From Clostridiales bacterium Firm_13 (lineage in GTDB: Bacteria; Bacillota; Clostridia; Saccharofermentanales; Saccharofermentanaceae), in assembly GCA_001603035.1 (NCBI GenBank), contig LVAS01000059.1, positions 240,474 through 304,473 of the forward strand: a stretch of 64,000 nt of DNA, given 5' to 3'. Positions 49,878-60,124 of this stretch are shown in pieces. The notes below the pieces were generated by a model that saw only the letters and a program-made list of their open reading frames with translations, did no database searches and was not told where the DNA came from. Both the position numbers and the translations under genes were made by a program. Numbering within the stretch: position 1 is the stretch's first letter; every line of letters starts with the position of its first letter.

Positions 49878-50723
49878 GTGAAAAGGGCACTTGCCGTTAT
49901 TTTTTTATTGATTTACCATGTCGGTTTCTATCTTACCGATCGATTGCCTGCCAATTTGTCGGTCATATTCCGTATTGCCGGAAGTCTTTCCCTCCCGCTC
50001 TTTCTGTCGCTGTTGGCAGACGGGTTTTTTCGGACACGAAATACGGTATCTTATTTGCTCCGTCTCTTTATTACGGCGGTAATTTCGCAGGCGTTGATCT
50101 TCTTTCTGTCGCCTTACTGTTTTCTCGTGCGAGGTGTCCTTCCTCTGAACAGTCTTTTTACATTGGTATACGGACTGTTGCTCATGCTGGGAGCGGAATT
50201 CATCATTCAATCCGTTCCGCGGGATCGTATCGGATCGCTGAGACTCCTCGCGGCGGACGTCCACAATCAGTCCGACCGATTTGATGTAAGAATCGGATGC
50301 GGACACACGTCCCTTTTGCCGCCGCAAGGGCTGTCTCCCCTTCATATTCCTTGTTCCGCGGCATTGCCGATCGGTCTGATTCTTACGGCAGGTGCCGTAA
50401 CGCTTACCGTATTGATCCCGACGGAAACGGGCTTATTCGGTCTTCTTAACGCGGTGTTTTTCTATGCGGCACACCGATTGAACCTGCGCCGTCTTCGCCT
50501 TCCGATTCTTCTCTCCATATACTTGCTTCTCTGCGCCGCTTATACCGTACCTGTCATGTTAATGACTGGCGAAATCCCTCCGGATTGGGTCGCGTTCGCG
50601 GTCGTTCCGATTTGCCTTCTGCCCGAACACACGCATCCGCCGAAAAAAGTCATCCGTTATGCTCTTTATGCATGGTACCCGTTGCAAATTCTGTTGTTGC
50701 TTTTGATTCGAAAGGGTTTCTGA
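49878..50723 (+). CDS. TraX-like membrane protein (putative acyltransferase family)
   Basis: About 8 TM segments; FRIAGSLSLPLFLSLLADGFFRTRNTVSYLLRL resembles TraX family. GTG start. Confidence 0.65.
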   Translation: MKRALAVIFLLIYHVGFYLTDRLPANLSVIFRIAGSLSLPLFLSLLADGFFRTRNTVSYLLRLFITAVISQALIFFLSPYCFLVRGVLPLNSLFTLVYGLLLMLGAEFIIQSVPRDRIGSLRLLAADVHNQSDRFDVRIGCGHTSLLPPQGLSPLHIPCSAALPIGLILTAGAVTLTVLIPTETGLFGLLNAVFFYAAHRLNLRRLRLPILLSIYLLLCAAYTVPVMLMTGEIPPDWVAFAVVPICLLPEHTHPPKKVIRYALYAWYPLQILLLLLIRKGF

Positions 50724-51515
50724 TCAGACGCGCATATCCCTTCGGTTGTAATTCCTATAAGCAAAAAGAAGAAGAACTGCCGAAATTCCTGCGGCGATTG
50801 CCGGATATCCCCACCAGTAACCCTCGATCAGGATGTCTTTGGGGTCATAATATTGAAAAAAGGTGAAGAAGCGAAGCGGCGCTGTTTCAGGAATCATATC
50901 GACCAGAAGGCCGATTGTAAACATGGAAAGCATGATGCCGCTTCCGATATTCGACGCGAGACGAGGTCGATTGAGAATCCCGGCAAAAAAGAAGCCGATA
51001 CAAAGAAAGGGAATCTGTAAGCCAAGCCCTGCCGCGATCAGGCGGAGTAGCGGAGTTCCGAATGACGCGGTACGATCGTACGCGTTCAGAACGACCGCGG
51101 AGATCCCCCATGTTACGGCAAGAAGGATCAAAATCTGCGACGCGGCGGCAAGGAGTTTGGCGGTAAGAACGGCGGACCTTTTCACCGGTTTTACAAGGAG
51201 GAACTCTGTCGTCTTGTCCCGCTCTTCCTTTGAGAGGATGGAGGCGCCGAGAAGAACCGCGTGCGTGGCAAGAAGAAATGCGATATACGGATAGACAACC
51301 GCATAGAAATCAATCGCGCGAGATAAATCAAAGACGCCTACGCCAAGAAGATTCTGAAGGGATTGCGGCATATCTTTCAGGAGGTCGGTATAAATGCCGG
51401 AATCTGCGGCAACCGAGTACTTGCCCATTCCGGCGGCGACAAGAAAGATCATTCCGAAAGACCAGATCACAAGCGCTTTCACAGAGGAACGCATTTCACG
51501 AATATAAATATTCAT
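50724..51515 (-). CDS. ABC-2 type transporter permease
   Basis: Multi-TM; LSKEERDKTTEFLLVKPVKRSAVLTAKLLAA. Confidence 0.85.
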   Translation of the reverse strand: MNIYIREMRSSVKALVIWSFGMIFLVAAGMGKYSVAADSGIYTDLLKDMPQSLQNLLGVGVFDLSRAIDFYAVVYPYIAFLLATHAVLLGASILSKEERDKTTEFLLVKPVKRSAVLTAKLLAAASQILILLAVTWGISAVVLNAYDRTASFGTPLLRLIAAGLGLQIPFLCIGFFFAGILNRPRLASNIGSGIMLSMFTIGLLVDMIPETAPLRFFTFFQYYDPKDILIEGYWWGYPAIAAGISAVLLLFAYRNYNRRDMRV

Positions 51516-51535
51516 ACAGGAAGATCCTTTCGGCC

Positions 51536-52333
51536 TTAAACGGCATGAATGTCTTTCCGCAGAAAGATCGGAAATGTAAGGCCAATCAAGGCGAAAATCA
51601 GAAGAAGGCTCAAGAAAAAAAACGGAAGCTCGAATGACAGGTCCTGTACGATTCTGTCGGCGCGGAAGTACTGAAAAGGGGTCAGATATCGAAGCTTATC
51701 GTCGGCGCCGTTCACCGCAAAGGCAGATAACCCATAGAATAAAAGAGTAACGCCGAATGAAAGAGGAAGCGTCGAGCGGAGTTTCTTGATCAAAGAGGAG
51801 AGAAAGAGTCCCAGGGAGAAAAAGAGGGTTAATGTAAGAAAAAACGCGGCGCAAAGCAAGGCGAAGGCTTGGAAATCAGGTCCGGAATCAGAGAGAAGAC
51901 AAAGCTCCGCATAAATCCCCGCAAAATAAACGACAGTAAAAGCAAGGATGCACGCGCATCCGGCAAATATCTTCATCGCGAGAATCCGCGTGCGCGATAC
52001 AGGTTTGGTCAGAAGAAAGTCCGCCGTCTTATCGCGTGTTTCTCTCGAAAGGATACCGGCTCCGAGATTCATTCCAAACAGAGCGGCAAAGAGAACGCCC
52101 GTCGTAAAAATGAAAGTATAGTATCCGAGCGGGGTCGAAAGAATCGATGTGACAATCCCCATCGCCTCTTTGACCTGAGCCGGGAACCGGTCCAGAAGAG
52201 TCAGATATGTATTGAGGTCCTTATTGACGAGAGGATACATGGCCAGCATAAGTACGCTGATCAGAAGAACGGAAAATGTCCACCCCGCCGTCTCTTTTTT
52301 GTGAAGGTTCCATTCATGGAGGAAAATATTCAT
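51536..52333 (-). CDS. ABC-2 type transporter permease (paralog of the neighbour)
   Basis: Multi-TM; LSRETRDKTADFLLTKPVSRTRILAMKIFAG. Confidence 0.85.
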   Translation of the reverse strand: MNIFLHEWNLHKKETAGWTFSVLLISVLMLAMYPLVNKDLNTYLTLLDRFPAQVKEAMGIVTSILSTPLGYYTFIFTTGVLFAALFGMNLGAGILSRETRDKTADFLLTKPVSRTRILAMKIFAGCACILAFTVVYFAGIYAELCLLSDSGPDFQAFALLCAAFFLTLTLFFSLGLFLSSLIKKLRSTLPLSFGVTLLFYGLSAFAVNGADDKLRYLTPFQYFRADRIVQDLSFELPFFFLSLLLIFALIGLTFPIFLRKDIHAV

Positions 52334-52338
52334 CCCGA

Positions 52339-53226
52339 TTAATCCTCCCTCGTATAATAGTGAAGAAAGACTTCCTCAAGGTCTGGTTCCGTTACGGTCA
52401 GGTTCGAAAGGGAAAGCCCGTCCAGTGCGTGGGTTAGCGACGCAATCTCGCCGCGGTACATAAAGTGATACTCGCCGTTTTCGAAAGTAAAATCACCGAC
52501 GTTTCGCTCTCCGAAAAGAATCGGCTCGACGCGGTCGTCCGTCTCAAGCGTGACACGCTTGAAATTCGAGCGCTTCCAGTCTTTCATGTCTTCGATTTTG
52601 AGAATTCTTCCTTCTTTGATGATCGCGACCCGCCCGCAAATCTTCTGTACCTCGCTCAAAATATGCGAAGACATAAGAACCGTCGCGCCGCGCGCATTCT
52701 CCTCACGAATTAACGCAAAGAACGTCTGCTGCATGAGAGGGTCGAGGCCGGATGTCGGTTCGTCAAGAATAATGAGATCCGGATCGTGAAGGAGACCTTG
52801 AACGATCCCCACTTTCTTCTTGTTGCCGAACGACAGATCATCGATCTTTTTGGAGAGATCAAGATCGAGTCGATCCGCAAGCTTCTTCATCTTCGCGGAA
52901 CAGTCTTTCTTGTAGAAGCTTGCAGAATAGGAAAGCAAGTCCCAAACCCGCATTCCGTCGTAATAGAACACCTCGCTCGGCAAATAACCCACTCTTCGGG
53001 CGATCTCCGGCGCTTTCGCGATGCAATCCAATCCGAAGACGGTCGCGCTGCCGGATGTCGGGCGAATGAGCGCCAGAAGGGTCCGTATTGTCGTTGATTT
53101 GCCGGCTCCGTTCGGCCCGATAAATCCAAAGATTTCTCCTTCGAGAACTTGAAAAGATACATCTTCAATTCCGCGCGATTTCCCGTAATTCTTGGTCAGA
53201 TTGCGAATGTCGACAGCATATGCCAT
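52339..53226 (-). CDS. ABC transporter ATP-binding protein
   Basis: GPNGAGKSTTIRTLL Walker A, LSFGNKKKVGIVQGLLHDPDLIILDEPTSGLDP. Confidence 0.93.
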   Translation of the reverse strand: MAYAVDIRNLTKNYGKSRGIEDVSFQVLEGEIFGFIGPNGAGKSTTIRTLLALIRPTSGSATVFGLDCIAKAPEIARRVGYLPSEVFYYDGMRVWDLLSYSASFYKKDCSAKMKKLADRLDLDLSKKIDDLSFGNKKKVGIVQGLLHDPDLIILDEPTSGLDPLMQQTFFALIREENARGATVLMSSHILSEVQKICGRVAIIKEGRILKIEDMKDWKRSNFKRVTLETDDRVEPILFGERNVGDFTFENGEYHFMYRGEIASLTHALDGLSLSNLTVTEPDLEEVFLHYYTRED

Positions 53227-53253
53227 ATCGTGTCATCCTCCCCATTCGCCCTT

Positions 53254-53287
53254 TACTATATACAGGGCTTACCATGTGAATATAGTA
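53254..53287. promoter_or_regulatory. Inverted repeat TACTATAT-N18-ATATAGTA upstream of the ABC operon
   Basis: Perfect 8-bp arms about 30 bp upstream of the ATPase start codon. Confidence 0.45.
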
Positions 53288-53346
53288 GCACTGTAAATCT
53301 TGTAAATCCACGGAGAAATATGACTCGGAGGGGGGGGCGACCGAAA

Positions 53347-53371
53347 ACCCGATTTGTGGGCACAAATCGGG
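53347..53371 (-). terminator. Hairpin/terminator CCCGATTTGT-gcc(c)-ACAAATCGGGTTTT
   Basis: 10-bp stem downstream of the 53388-54488 gene on the minus strand; short T tract. Confidence 0.55.
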
Positions 53372-53387
53372 CGAAGGGGGCGACGCA

Positions 53388-54488
53388 TTAACTGAAATGC
53401 CCCTCCTCTAATCGCTTCTGGCGTATCGCAAAGTCCTGATAAGCCGCATAATCGGCGATAAGCTTCGAATTGCGCGCGGTCGTCTCAGAAAAATAGGCGG
53501 TCGCCTGCGCATTATTCTTCAGCTCACATAATTGCCTGTTCACACCGTCAATCATTTGATTTTGATCTTCAAATCCTTTCTGGATCCGAAGAATATTATC
53601 GTTTGCGGACAACATGGCCTGATACAACATGGTGTTTGAAGTGCGAATCGCCGATAACTCGCTCCGCATTTGCGACATCTCGCTGATCATCGTTCCAAAA
53701 TTCTGAATTGCAGTCTCCTGGAAATTCTCGGTGGCACAGAGATTATATGCCTCTTTTAAAGTATCGCAGCGGCCGCTTTCAAAGTACTCAAGATATTTGC
53801 TGATCCGAGCAAGACCACGGTACTGGCTGTAGATAATATTGATATCATAGTATTGTCGGAGCAGATTCTTCTTCTCTTCCGCGGCTTTTGTGAGAAATTG
53901 CAGATTGGAGAGAGAGATCTCCTGATCCCGGCGGTATTCGAGAAGCTTTGCTTCCCGCGCACGCAATACCGCACGGTAGAAGGCGAGATTCTTTTCATTC
54001 TGTGCGTCGATCTCTTTTTGCTCTTTCGCATGCCTGATCCGATCCTTGCGGTCCCCGTAAATCTTAACCGGAATCGCGCCCGCCAAAATACATCCGGCGA
54101 GTAGCAGTGCCCATTGAAAACACAGGTTTAAAATTGCGCTCATTTTCAATCCTTGTTGATCAAGAAAATACCCGCCGATAATAAGGAAGAGCAGAAAGAA
54201 GATGCCGGCGGCGACAAGGGCAAACCCAACCGCTGCCGCCATATAGGCGAATACGGATTTGCGCTTGAAAACGGTATGCGGTATCTGTGCCGGAACGGGC
54301 GGCATCGGTATTTCGGGCCAAGATCGCGCCTTCTCATTTGCGATCAGACGGTCGAGAACATAACACTGCTTTTCCAAATCATAAACGGCGGTCAAATAGT
54401 CGATGAGTTTTGCATTGTTCGACAAGAAAAGCACTTCCTCTCGGCAATTGTCGCCTGTGTCCCAATATGCTCGCAAAATAAGACACAC
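53388..54488 (-). CDS. Hypothetical two-TM protein with long coiled-coil C-terminus (exact start uncertain)
   Basis: Two TM segments, then charged coiled-coil with YSQYRGLARISKYLEYFESGRCDTLKEAYNL. Alternative GTG/TTG starts near 54420-54434. Confidence 0.7.
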   Translation of the reverse strand: MCLILRAYWDTGDNCREEVLFLSNNAKLIDYLTAVYDLEKQCYVLDRLIANEKARSWPEIPMPPVPAQIPHTVFKRKSVFAYMAAAVGFALVAAGIFFLLFLIIGGYFLDQQGLKMSAILNLCFQWALLLAGCILAGAIPVKIYGDRKDRIRHAKEQKEIDAQNEKNLAFYRAVLRAREAKLLEYRRDQEISLSNLQFLTKAAEEKKNLLRQYYDINIIYSQYRGLARISKYLEYFESGRCDTLKEAYNLCATENFQETAIQNFGTMISEMSQMRSELSAIRTSNTMLYQAMLSANDNILRIQKGFEDQNQMIDGVNRQLCELKNNAQATAYFSETTARNSKLIADYAAYQDFAIRQKRLEEGHFS

Positions 54489-54686
54489 GTTAAGAATAAT
54501 CTATATTTGTTATAGCGTTTCGTTTTTAGGATGTCAATTGAGATGTGTGCCGGGTTTATGCGGAAACCGGATCGGAGCTTCCGTGTCGTCTTCTCCGTCT
54601 CTTTCCCCTCCTCGGAGAATGTCCTAAATGTGTTGATTTCCAGTCGCTAAATCGGTCAAATACGTGCCCGCGAGGATCTTTTCTGC

Positions 54687-54692
54687 TATAAT
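54687..54692 (+). promoter_or_regulatory. leuS -10 box (TGC-TATAAT)
   Basis: TTCTGCTATAATCGGG, about 50 bp upstream of the leuS ATG. Confidence 0.5.
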
Positions 54693-54741
54693 CGGGAGTT
54701 GTTCTGTATCCTTATCAGTATTGTTGAACGAGGTGGAAGAT

Positions 54742-57222
54742 ATGGCATATTCCGTAGAAACCGATCGCAAATGGCAGAAGAGATGGGAAGATTCGGGTCT
54801 TTACAAGTTTAACCCCGATGCCCCCGGCGAAAAGCTCTACTGTCTGGAGATGTTCTCCTATCCTTCGGGTGCCAATCTGCATCTCGGACACTGGTATAAT
54901 TACTCCCTCACCGATTCTTGGACCCGTATGAAGCGGATGCAGGGATTCAATGTGTTCCATCCGATGGGATTCGACGCGTTCGGTCTTCCCGCCGAGAATT
55001 ATGCGATCAAGACCGGAATCCACCCGCAGGATTCGACGCTGAACAATATTAAGACGATGGAAAAGCAGCTCCGCGAAATGGGCGCGACGTACGACTGGGA
55101 CTACGAACTCGCGACCTGTATGCCGGAATACTATCGTTGGAATCAATGGATTTTCTTGCGCCTTTTGGAGAAGGGACTCGCCTATCGCAAAAATGCGCCG
55201 GTCAACTGGTGCCCCAAATGCAGTACGGTTCTCGCCAACGAACAAGTCGTGGACGGTGCCTGTGAACGATGCGGGACTGAAGTAATCAGAAAGAATATGA
55301 CGCAGTGGTTTTTCGCGATTACGAAATATGCGCAGGAACTTCTCGATTGTCTGCCCGATCTTGACTGGCCGGAAAAGACCAAGAAGATTCAGATGAATTG
55401 GATCGGACGATCCGTTGGGTCGCAGGTGTCCTTCCTTTGTGAAAAAGACGGAGAGAAGCTACTTGGTTCGGACGGATTACCGCTAAAGCTCGATGTCTTT
55501 ACGACCCGCGCGGATACCCTAATGGGTGTGACTTACGTCGTAGTGGCTCCCGAAGCCGAGATTTGCGATCTTCTTACGACCGACGCATGCCGCGATACCG
55601 TACGCGCTTATCAGGATTACACCAAGAAAGCGTCCGAAATCGATCGTATGTCGACGACAAGAGAGAAGACGGGCGTTTTCACCGGGTCTTACGCAGTTCA
55701 CCCGTTTACGGGCGAGAAGGTTCCGATTTGGGCATCGGACTATGTCATCGCGGGATACGGCACCGGTATCGTCATGGCGGTACCTGCACATGACGAACGC
55801 GACTACGAATTTGCACACAAGTTCGGTCTTGATATCCGTCGCGTCGTCGCCTCCGCTTCGGACGCCGAAGATGCTCTCCCCTATTGCGACAAGGCGGGGG
55901 TCCTCGTCAATTCCGGTGAATTCAACGGTCTTTCCGTGAAAGACGCCGTCACGGCGATGATCGACAAACTGTCCTCTGTCGGAATGGGCGAAAAGAAGAT
56001 CAATTATCGCCTTCGCGATTGGCTCATCTCCCGTCAACGGTATTGGGGAACCCCGATCCCGGTCATCCATTGTCCGACATGCGGTGTCGTTCCGGTACCG
56101 GAGAAGGATCTCCCCGTTCTTCTCCCCTACGATGTTGAGTTCCGCCCGGACGGAGAATCGCCGCTTGCCAAGAATGCGGCCTTTATGAATGTGACCTGTC
56201 CGCATTGCGGCGGCGCGGCCAAAAGAGACGCGGATACGATGGATACCTTTGTCGATTCCTCCTGGTATGAACTGCGATATCCCGATAACAGGAACGACAA
56301 AGCGCCTTTCGACTCCGCGATCATTGACAGGATGTGCCCCGTCGACAAATACGTCGGCGGTCCGGAACATGCCGCGATGCATCTTCTCTATGCCCGGTTT
56401 ATCTGTAAAGCCTTGCGTGATCTGGGTCTTCTTGATTTCGACGAGCCCTTCCGCTCGCTTGTTCATCAGGGGATTATTCTGGGACCGGACGGCAATCGCA
56501 TGTCCAAATCCAAAGGCAACACCGTGGCGCCGGATCAATACATTAACAAGTACGGTTCCGACGTATTCCGTACCTATCTCGCGTTCGGATTCGCGTACAC
56601 GGAAGGCGGTCCCTGGAGCGACAAGGGGCTGCAGGCGATCGTCAAATTTACTTCTCGCGTCGAGCGTCTGATGGAAGAGATCGCTTTGATCCCCTCTTCG
56701 ACCCAATCCAAGCGCACTGTCCGGACGCCCGAAGACAAAGAACTTCTCTATGTTCTCCACAACACCATCCGTTCCGTAACCGCAGACACAGACCGGTTCC
56801 AATTCAATACGGCCATCGCACGTATGATGGAACTCTTGAATGCGATCAACAAGTATCAATCTCTTGCCGACAAAGACGACGCGCTTCTGCGGGAAGCGGC
56901 GGAGACCTTACTTGTCCTTTACTCGCCCTTCGCCCCGCATTTTGCCGAGGAGTATTGGGAGATTCTGGGAAACAAGCAATCGATCTTCCTTCACTCGTGG
57001 CCGACCGTCGATCCTTCCGCGCTGATCCTCGACACGGTCGAGATCGCGGTTCAGGTAAACGGCCAGATCAAATTCCGGTTGGATATCGCGACCGATCTCG
57101 ATGAAAAGAGCGTCGAATCCCTTCTTCACGCCGACCCGCGTCTCGACGAAGCTCTCGGCGGTCGTCAAATCGTGAAATTCATCTACGTAAAAGGACGGCT
57201 CGCCAATATCGTCGCAAAATAA
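54742..57222 (+). CDS. leuS: Leucyl-tRNA synthetase
   Basis: [24 protein letters not shown]-type [19 protein letters not shown], editing domain. Confidence 0.97.
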   Translation: MAYSVETDRKWQKRWEDSGLYKFNPDAPGEKLYCLEMFSYPSGANLHLGHWYNYSLTDSWTRMKRMQGFNVFHPMGFDAFGLPAENYAIKTGIHPQDSTLNNIKTMEKQLREMGATYDWDYELATCMPEYYRWNQWIFLRLLEKGLAYRKNAPVNWCPKCSTVLANEQVVDGACERCGTEVIRKNMTQWFFAITKYAQELLDCLPDLDWPEKTKKIQMNWIGRSVGSQVSFLCEKDGEKLLGSDGLPLKLDVFTTRADTLMGVTYVVVAPEAEICDLLTTDACRDTVRAYQDYTKKASEIDRMSTTREKTGVFTGSYAVHPFTGEKVPIWASDYVIAGYGTGIVMAVPAHDERDYEFAHKFGLDIRRVVASASDAEDALPYCDKAGVLVNSGEFNGLSVKDAVTAMIDKLSSVGMGEKKINYRLRDWLISRQRYWGTPIPVIHCPTCGVVPVPEKDLPVLLPYDVEFRPDGESPLAKNAAFMNVTCPHCGGAAKRDADTMDTFVDSSWYELRYPDNRNDKAPFDSAIIDRMCPVDKYVGGPEHAAMHLLYARFICKALRDLGLLDFDEPFRSLVHQGIILGPDGNRMSKSKGNTVAPDQYINKYGSDVFRTYLAFGFAYTEGGPWSDKGLQAIVKFTSRVERLMEEIALIPSSTQSKRTVRTPEDKELLYVLHNTIRSVTADTDRFQFNTAIARMMELLNAINKYQSLADKDDALLREAAETLLVLYSPFAPHFAEEYWEILGNKQSIFLHSWPTVDPSALILDTVEIAVQVNGQIKFRLDIATDLDEKSVESLLHADPRLDEALGGRQIVKFIYVKGRLANIVAK

Positions 57223-57250
57223 GTACCGCATCATAAAGGGGGAGAGAGTT

Positions 57251-58327
57251 ATGAAGACATTCAAAATCGCTGTCATTGCCGGAGACGGAATCGGTCCGGA
57301 GGTCCTTGCCGAGGGCATCAAAGTGCTGAATAAGGTAGCCGAGAAAGACGGCGGATTCCGTTTCGAATTTACGCACTTCCCGTGGGGGTGCCAATACTAT
57401 CTCGAAACCGGCAAAATGATGCCCGATGACGGGATTGATACGCTCCGTCAATTTGACGCAATCTATCTCGGCGCCGTCGGCTTTCCCGGCGTTCCGGATC
57501 ACATCTCGCTCTGGGATCTTCTTCTTCGGATTCGCAAATCTTTTGATCAATACGTCAACATCCGACCGGTCATCCTCTTGGACGGCGCTCCCTGTCCGTT
57601 GAAGGACGTTAAAAAGGAAGACATCAACATGCTCTATATCCGCGAAAACAGCGAGGGCGAATACGCCGGTGCGGGCGACTGGCTGTATAAGGGCAAGCCG
57701 CACGAGGTCGTTCTGCAAAACGGTGTTTTCTCGCGCGTGGGAACCGAGCGAATTATACGTTACGCGTACGAAGAAGCGCGTAAGCAAGGACGAAGCCTCA
57801 CGAGTATCAGCAAAGGCAACGCGCTCAATTACTCGATGGTTTTCTGGGATGAAATCTTCAAAGAGGTCGGCAAAGAATACCCCGATGTCAAGACATACTC
57901 CTATTTGGTGGACGCCGCGGCGATGTTTATGGTAAAGGATCCGAAGCGGTTCGAAGTCGTCGTCACATCCAACCTCTTCGGCGATATACTCACCGATCTC
58001 GGGGCTGCGATCTCCGGCGGAATGGGGCTCGCCGCCGGCGCCAATGTCAATCCGGAGCGCAAATATCCTTCGATGTTCGAACCGATCCATGGATCCGCGC
58101 CGGATATCGCGGGGCAAGGCAAAGCCAATCCGCTTGCCTCCATTTGGTCCGCAAGTCAAATGCTCGACTTTTTCGGGTATGAGAAGTGGGGCGCCGAGCT
58201 GATCCGCATCATCGAACAGGTCATGGTCGAGAAGAATGCGTTAACCCCTGACATGAACGGGCATGCGACGACATCGGAAGTCGGCGACGAGGTCGTCCGC
58301 AAAGTTGACGAACTCCGGATCGGGTAA
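57251..58327 (+). CDS. Isocitrate/isopropylmalate dehydrogenase family, tartrate/D-malate dehydrogenase-like
   Basis: IAVIAGDGIGPEV, LGAVGFPGVPDHISLWDLLLRIRKSFDQYVNIRPV and NLFGDILTDLGAAISGGMGLAAGANVNP. Confidence 0.85.
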   Translation: MKTFKIAVIAGDGIGPEVLAEGIKVLNKVAEKDGGFRFEFTHFPWGCQYYLETGKMMPDDGIDTLRQFDAIYLGAVGFPGVPDHISLWDLLLRIRKSFDQYVNIRPVILLDGAPCPLKDVKKEDINMLYIRENSEGEYAGAGDWLYKGKPHEVVLQNGVFSRVGTERIIRYAYEEARKQGRSLTSISKGNALNYSMVFWDEIFKEVGKEYPDVKTYSYLVDAAAMFMVKDPKRFEVVVTSNLFGDILTDLGAAISGGMGLAAGANVNPERKYPSMFEPIHGSAPDIAGQGKANPLASIWSASQMLDFFGYEKWGAELIRIIEQVMVEKNALTPDMNGHATTSEVGDEVVRKVDELRIG

Positions 58328-58388
58328 CGAGATTCAGACTGCCTTAAATGGTCTAAAACCCTTCTTGCGAGCACCGCGGGGAGGGTTT

Positions 58389-58826
58389 TCAAATGTCATA
58401 GAGAATCGTGAACGGACCGTCATTGACAAGCGACACCTTCATATCCGCGCCGAAAACACCGTGCGCCACATGCGGAATCACGCGCGAGCAACTCTCGATA
58501 AACCGCTCGTACAGAGCGATAGCCAGATCAGGCCCCCCCGCCGCCGTAAAGCTCGGACGATTCCCCCTGGACGTATCCGCATAAAGCGTAAACTGGGATA
58601 CGACAAGTAGCGCGCCGCCGACATCTGAAAGAGAAAGATTGGTCTTCCCTTCCCCATCCTCAAAAATCCGGAGAGCTGTGATCTTGGCGGCGAGTTTATC
58701 GCAAGATGCGGGGGAATCCTCGGCACCGACACCGAGAAAAACAAGAAACCCCTTTTCGATCGCGCCGACAACTTCCCCGTCCGTTTCGACGGAGGCATGA
58801 AGGACACGTTGGACGACCGCTTTCAT
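58389..58826 (-). CDS. dtd: D-aminoacyl-tRNA deacylase
   Basis: [44 protein letters not shown]. Confidence 0.95.
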   Translation of the reverse strand: MKAVVQRVLHASVETDGEVVGAIEKGFLVFLGVGAEDSPASCDKLAAKITALRIFEDGEGKTNLSLSDVGGALLVVSQFTLYADTSRGNRPSFTAAGGPDLAIALYERFIESCSRVIPHVAHGVFGADMKVSLVNDGPFTILYDI

Positions 58827-59500
58827 TCCTTCTCCTCCCGACTTCCGTTCTTCTTTTCGGCGAGGTGCCATTTGGCGTTCGCGAGCGGTTTGCCGTGTCC
58901 AAAAAACACCTGCACATCGCCCAGTGCCTTAATTCGTCTCGCGCTCTCCCAAAGCAGAGATTCATCCTCAAAAATATACGCCGGCTCCGGCAAAAACATA
59001 TTCATCAACGCGTCGCCGACAATCAATTCGCCGGTGCGAAGAAGAAAGCCGATCGACCCCTTCGTATGGCCCGGGAGCCCGATAACAGTGCCGTCTAGGC
59101 CGAACGGTTCCAGCGACATTCCGTCACGCAAGTCAATGTCCGGCGTGAACGACGGAATCTCACTTCTCTGTCCGCCCATCATCGAGGTCGCGCCTCGAAG
59201 AAGGCGTCCCGAGACACCGCGGGATTGAAGATCGGCGGCACCCCCCGTCGCAAGAAGCGGAACATCCAGAAAATTCATCGCCACCTTCGCGCCGGTGTGT
59301 TCAACAAGGTACGCGGCATTCTGCGTATGGTCCGAGTGCCCGTGCGTAAGGAACACCGTCTTGACCCGATTCTCCTTCATAATATTCAGAAGTTTATCCC
59401 GGCTCGAGGCAAGGCCTACATCGACAAGAACCGCCGCGTCGCCGTTCCGGATGAGATAACAATTCACAAAGCCACAGGGAATCCGCTCGACCGCACCCAT
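58823..59500 (-). CDS. MBL-fold metallo-hydrolase
   Basis: [31 protein letters not shown]; start [10 protein letters not shown]. Confidence 0.9.
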   Translation of the reverse strand: MGAVERIPCGFVNCYLIRNGDAAVLVDVGLASSRDKLLNIMKENRVKTVFLTHGHSDHTQNAAYLVEHTGAKVAMNFLDVPLLATGGAADLQSRGVSGRLLRGATSMMGGQRSEIPSFTPDIDLRDGMSLEPFGLDGTVIGLPGHTKGSIGFLLRTGELIVGDALMNMFLPEPAYIFEDESLLWESARRIKALGDVQVFFGHGKPLANAKWHLAEKKNGSREEKE

Positions 59501-59623
59501 AAGAAGACCTCCGCCCTTTTTAACCATGATAATGCGCCGAGGCACATTTGGGTAGACCGGGAAGGAACATTTTCCCTTCTACTGCGAAGCGGCGGGTCAG
59601 GCGAATTCATTTGCCCGAAAACG

Positions 59624-59652
59624 TTGACACACAGCCGCTTAATCCGTATAAT
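59624..59652 (+). promoter_or_regulatory. Consensus sigma-A promoter for tRNA-Thr (TTGACA-17 bp-TATAAT)
   Basis: -35 at 59624-59629, spacer 59630-59646, -10 at 59647-59652. Confidence 0.92.
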
Positions 59653-59682
59653 TTCACTTGCGCGTCACCGAGATATCGGTAC

Positions 59683-59758
59683 GCCGATTTAGCTCAGTTG
59701 GTAGAGCAGCTGATTTGTAATCAGCAGGTCATCAGTTCGAGTCTGATAATCGGCTCCA
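59683..59758 (+). tRNA. tRNA-Thr (anticodon TGT), CCA encoded
   Basis: GCCGATT...AATCGGC acceptor stem, GCTGA-TTTGTAA-TCAGC anticodon arm, TTCGAGT T-loop, TCCA end. Confidence 0.96.
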
Positions 59759-59762
59759 AGTG

Positions 59763-59804
59763 AAGAACCCCTGTGGCCTTACAGCCGCAGGGGTTCTTCG
59801 TTTT
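59763..59804 (+). terminator. Terminator after tRNA-Thr
   Basis: AAGAACCCCTGTGGC-cttaca-GCCGCAGGGGTTCTT followed by CGTTTTC. Confidence 0.85.
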
Positions 59805-60124
59805 CTAGATTCTATCCGTTTTTTGAATTTGATTCTGACTATTCGTTGTATGGATACCGAATGGCGACCCAATTATGAATTTAACTATTCTAGCTTACAA
59901 ATAAGACAATTAGGATAAGTACCGGAATCAGACTTACGATTATGGTTGGCACCGCACATCCCAATATCCTTGCTGCTTTTCTTTGCATTCCAGATCTGCT
60001 CGTAGGAATACCTGTAATTCTTGAGACTCTCCTCTTTGCCTTAGTAACTCCCAATGCACGCTTCGCACTAAATGAGACTCCCTGAATTCTTATTTTCTTT
60101 CTCCTTGATATAACGTACCTCTAC

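Noticed and set aside
54495-54741. T-box riboswitch upstream of leuS
   Set aside because: The -10 box (TGCTATAAT at 54687) is only about 50 bp from the start codon, leaving no room for a T-box; no T-box motif seen.
59890-60114. Small basic ORF with a TM tail downstream of the ion channel (minus; ...RRKKIRIQGVSFSAKRALGVTKAKRRVSRITGIPTSRSGMQRKAARILGCAVPTIIVSLIPVLILIVLFVS*)
   Set aside because: No ATG/GTG/TTG start with an RBS follows the upstream in-frame stop. Possibly a remnant or frameshifted gene; too weak to call.
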